Shown here one piece after another: positions 5,907 through 7,071 of a stretch of 7,071 bases of DNA. The stretch is from an uncultured Bacillota bacterium. Lineage in GTDB: Bacteria > Bacillota > Clostridia > UBA1381. The stretch covers positions 1 through 7,071 of the forward strand of contig CASFSH010000246.1 of NCBI GenBank assembly GCA_949297205.1, read 5' to 3'. Every line of letters starts with the position of its first letter. The first letter of the stretch is position 1. The notes beneath the pieces are model-generated. The model saw nothing but the letters and a program-made list of their open reading frames with translations, was not told the origin of the DNA and did not search any database. Made by a program: the position numbers and the translations under genes.

Positions 5907-6401
5907 TTATAACTCTATAAAATACGGACATATATCCTCGTATATTCCATTCTTCATTCTGAAACCTTTAGGAATTGTCCCCAACTGTTTAAATCCCAAT
6001 CTTTCATACAGATGCCTTGCATGTATATTTGTTGCTACTACAGCATTAAACTGTAATACTCCGAATCCAATTTCCTTCGCTTGTTTTATACAATCTGACA
6101 CAAGCTTTTCACCTATATGCTTTCCCCTCTCTGAAGAAGCAACTGCATAACTTGCATTGCATAAATGACCACATCTCCCTACATTATTGGGGTGTAAAAT
6201 ATACATTCCCACCACCCTATTATTATCATTTACAGCTACACCACAATAACTCTGTTCTGAAAAAAATTTTTTTCCGCTGATATGATTAAGACATTCCTCT
6301 TGCGGAAACGCAATTCCTTCTTCAACAATTTCATTCCATATAGATATCATTTCATTAATGTCACTATCTGTATATTTTCTTACAGTGATATTCTCATTCA
6401 T
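5907..6401 (-). CDS. GNAT family N-acetyltransferase
   Basis: This predicted cytoplasmic enzyme of 164 residues transfers acetyl from acetyl-CoA to an amine of an unidentified acceptor. The fold is seen from the N-terminal ITVRKYTDSDINEM strand-helix, a central strand NRVVGMYIL (61-69), and motif A around 84-100. There the acetyl-CoA pyrophosphate loop reads RGKHIG (92-97), with H95 in place of the more usual Gly of RxxGxG/A. Motif B follows at about 117-137, with N125 and the typical ARHLYERLGF. The overall pattern resembles stand-alone GNATs annotated as phosphinothricin/amino-acid acetyltransferase-like, but the substrate is not predictable. The ribosome binding region AAGGATGAGG (6416-6407) lies 5 nt before the ATG. 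It is monocistronic, with its own promoter at 6439-6467 and a hairpin at 5851-5880, and it converges on the secreted-protein gene. Confidence 0.88.
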   Translation of the reverse strand: MNENITVRKYTDSDINEMISIWNEIVEEGIAFPQEECLNHISGKKFFSEQSYCGVAVNDNNRVVGMYILHPNNVGRCGHLCNASYAVASSERGKHIGEKLVSDCIKQAKEIGFGVLQFNAVVATNIHARHLYERLGFKQLGTIPKGFRMKNGIYEDICPYFIEL

Positions 6402-6438
6402 AAAAACCTCATCCTTTCAGCTTTTAACATCACGTTCT

Positions 6439-6467
6439 ATTATATCATACATATATCATAAAATCAA
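6439..6467 (-). promoter_or_regulatory. Promoter of the GNAT gene
   Basis: On the minus strand, TTGATT (6467-6462) is followed after 17 bp by TATAAT (6444-6439), preceded by TGA to form an extended -10. Start near 6432 gives a leader of about 30 nt to the ATG at 6401. Confidence 0.75.
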
Positions 6468-6588
6468 TATTTAAAACATTTTTTACAAATCAAAATCGTA
6501 TGTAAGTTTACTATATACTATTTCGCAAAATTTCTATTTACTATATGTACTTGCATATAATTTTTATAAGTTCTTCATATTTTATATA

Positions 6589-6631
6589 AAAAAACTGTAA
6601 TATCAGTAATAAACCAACATTACAGTTTTTT
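6589..6631. terminator. Strong symmetric (bidirectional) hairpin with A-run and T-run
   Basis: AAAAAACTGTAAT (6589-6601) and its exact complement 6619-6631 form a perfect 13-bp stem with a 17-nt loop. Each arm ends in a homopolymer, so it reads as a terminator on both strands. It is about 280 bp beyond the integrase stop and upstream of the GNAT promoter, so it would insulate GNAT from integrase-side transcription. Confidence 0.65.
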
Positions 6632-6698
6632 ATAGCGTATATCCTATATCAAAATAATAATTTTACCTTAAGTTATATTATCAAAAATCTTAATTTTT

Positions 6699-6723
6699 AA
6701 ACCATTTATTTGTCTAATGGTTT
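6699..6723. repeat. 8-bp perfect inverted repeat
   Basis: AAACCATT (6699-6706) and AATGGTTT (6716-6723) are separated by 9 nt. No U-run follows on either strand, so a protein-binding or recombination site is more likely than a terminator; the function is unknown. Confidence 0.4.
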
Positions 6724-6772
6724 CATGGTGGGGAAAAGTATAGTATCATTTTTGACATCAACCAATACCACA

Positions 6773-6818
6773 ATATATAGTGTTTTATAAAGGTTTTAAC
6801 ACCTATATATAGTTTTTT
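6773..6818. repeat. Overlapping inverted and direct repeats near the integrase 3' end
   Basis: ATATATAGTGTT (6773-6784) is an inverted partner of AACACCTATATAT (6798-6810) with one bulged base. In addition ATATATAGTGTTTT (6773-6786) recurs directly as ATATATAGTTTTTT (6805-6818), 32 bp downstream. Paired direct and inverted motifs next to an integrase gene can be arm-type binding sites. On the plus strand the dyad is followed by a T-run but no gene precedes it. Confidence 0.4.
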
Positions 6819-6914
6819 CTCTTTCTATTGATTTGTTAAATTTCTTAAAACTTCTTATATTTTCTTAAATAAAACACTTCATTTTTTGCAAATTTTTTAG
6901 TAAATTTAGTAAAG

Positions 6915-7071
6915 TTAGCAAATCTTTATTTTACCCTCTAATTTTGCGAATGACTCTTTCTTTTTATCACGGGTAGCCTCATTATATATATCCATAGTTG
7001 TTGTTATATCAGAGTGACCCATAATCTCTTGGATGACTTTAATATTTGTTTCATTTTCACACATTCGAGTA
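6915..7071 (-). CDS. Tyrosine recombinase / integrase, C-terminal fragment (5' part outside window)
   Basis: This is an open frame of 51 residues plus stop on the minus strand, running off the right edge of the window. It reads TRMCENETNIKVIQEIMGHS followed by DITTTMDIYNEAT and a basic tail (RDKKKESF). This is the C-terminal catalytic end of phage- or ICE-type tyrosine recombinases: the His of IMGHS, then the catalytic Tyr in DIYNEAT. The opening TRM would follow the HxxR box (LRHTFATR type), which lies outside the window. The protein performs site-specific integration and excision of a mobile element by transient 3'-phosphotyrosine linkage. The stop TAA is at 6915-6917. The gene is truncated by the window edge; nothing suggests it is a pseudogene. 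Its presence implies an integrated element extending to the right. Confidence 0.88.
   Translation of the reverse strand, partial: TRMCENETNIKVIQEIMGHSDITTTMDIYNEATRDKKKESFAKLEGKIKIC

Larger units (their letters stand above)
6481..6914. other. AT-rich non-coding stretch between GNAT promoter and integrase
   Basis: I see no convincing gene here on either strand. The stretch holds a 10-bp direct repeat TTTACTATAT (6507-6516 and 6537-6546, spaced 30 bp), the symmetric hairpin 6589-6631, the inverted repeat 6699-6723 and the repeat cluster 6773-6818. It sits at the 3' side of an integrase gene, where attachment sites and recombinase or excisionase binding sites often lie. No attachment core can be defined without the other end of the element. 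Confidence 0.5.

Overview
The window looks like AT-rich chromosomal DNA from a low-GC Gram-positive anaerobe, probably of class Clostridia. The indications are AT-rich intergenic DNA, strong AGGAG-type ribosome binding sites at every gene, consensus sigma-A promoters (two with extended -10 elements), and a secreted protein with the copper-amine-oxidase N-terminal ('stalk') repeat common in Clostridia. The species cannot be named from sequence alone.

Layout, left to right. A good promoter (58-86) drives upp, uracil phosphoribosyltransferase (133-762, +), a salvage housekeeping gene. It is followed by a tight two-gene carbohydrate cassette: a cytoplasmic GH39-like glycoside hydrolase (816-2153, +) and, 25 bp later, a 12-helix MFS transporter (2179-3483, +). 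The simplest reading is that the transporter imports a small glycoside or oligosaccharide and the hydrolase cleaves it in the cytoplasm. Directly after the transporter stop codon sits an insertion sequence of about 1.3 kb (about 3484-4781). It carries one intact DDE transposase on the minus strand (3654-4676) with two N-terminal zinc-ribbon-like Cys clusters, its own promoter against the right terminal repeat, and imperfect terminal inverted repeats. Its left non-coding end holds a large nested inverted repeat (3531-3657), the most unusual structure in the window.

Right of the insertion sequence is a gene for a secreted protein with a C-terminal copper-amine-oxidase-N-like repeat domain (4812-5747, +), followed by two hairpins, the second a classic terminator. 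A GNAT acetyltransferase (5907-6401, -) converges on it and has its own promoter and a hairpin that pairs fully only in its own transcript. The last 0.67 kb is AT-rich and mostly non-coding, with a strong symmetric hairpin and several short repeats. It ends in the C-terminal 51 residues of a tyrosine recombinase (6915-7071, -) that runs off the window. This suggests that an integrated element begins here and extends to the right, with its attachment site possibly between the GNAT gene and the integrase stop.

The genes do not form one pathway. The coherent unit is hydrolase plus transporter. The other parts are a housekeeping gene, a mobile element, a surface or secreted protein, a stand-alone acetyltransferase, and the edge of a probable island. 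No tRNA, rRNA or CRISPR array was seen.
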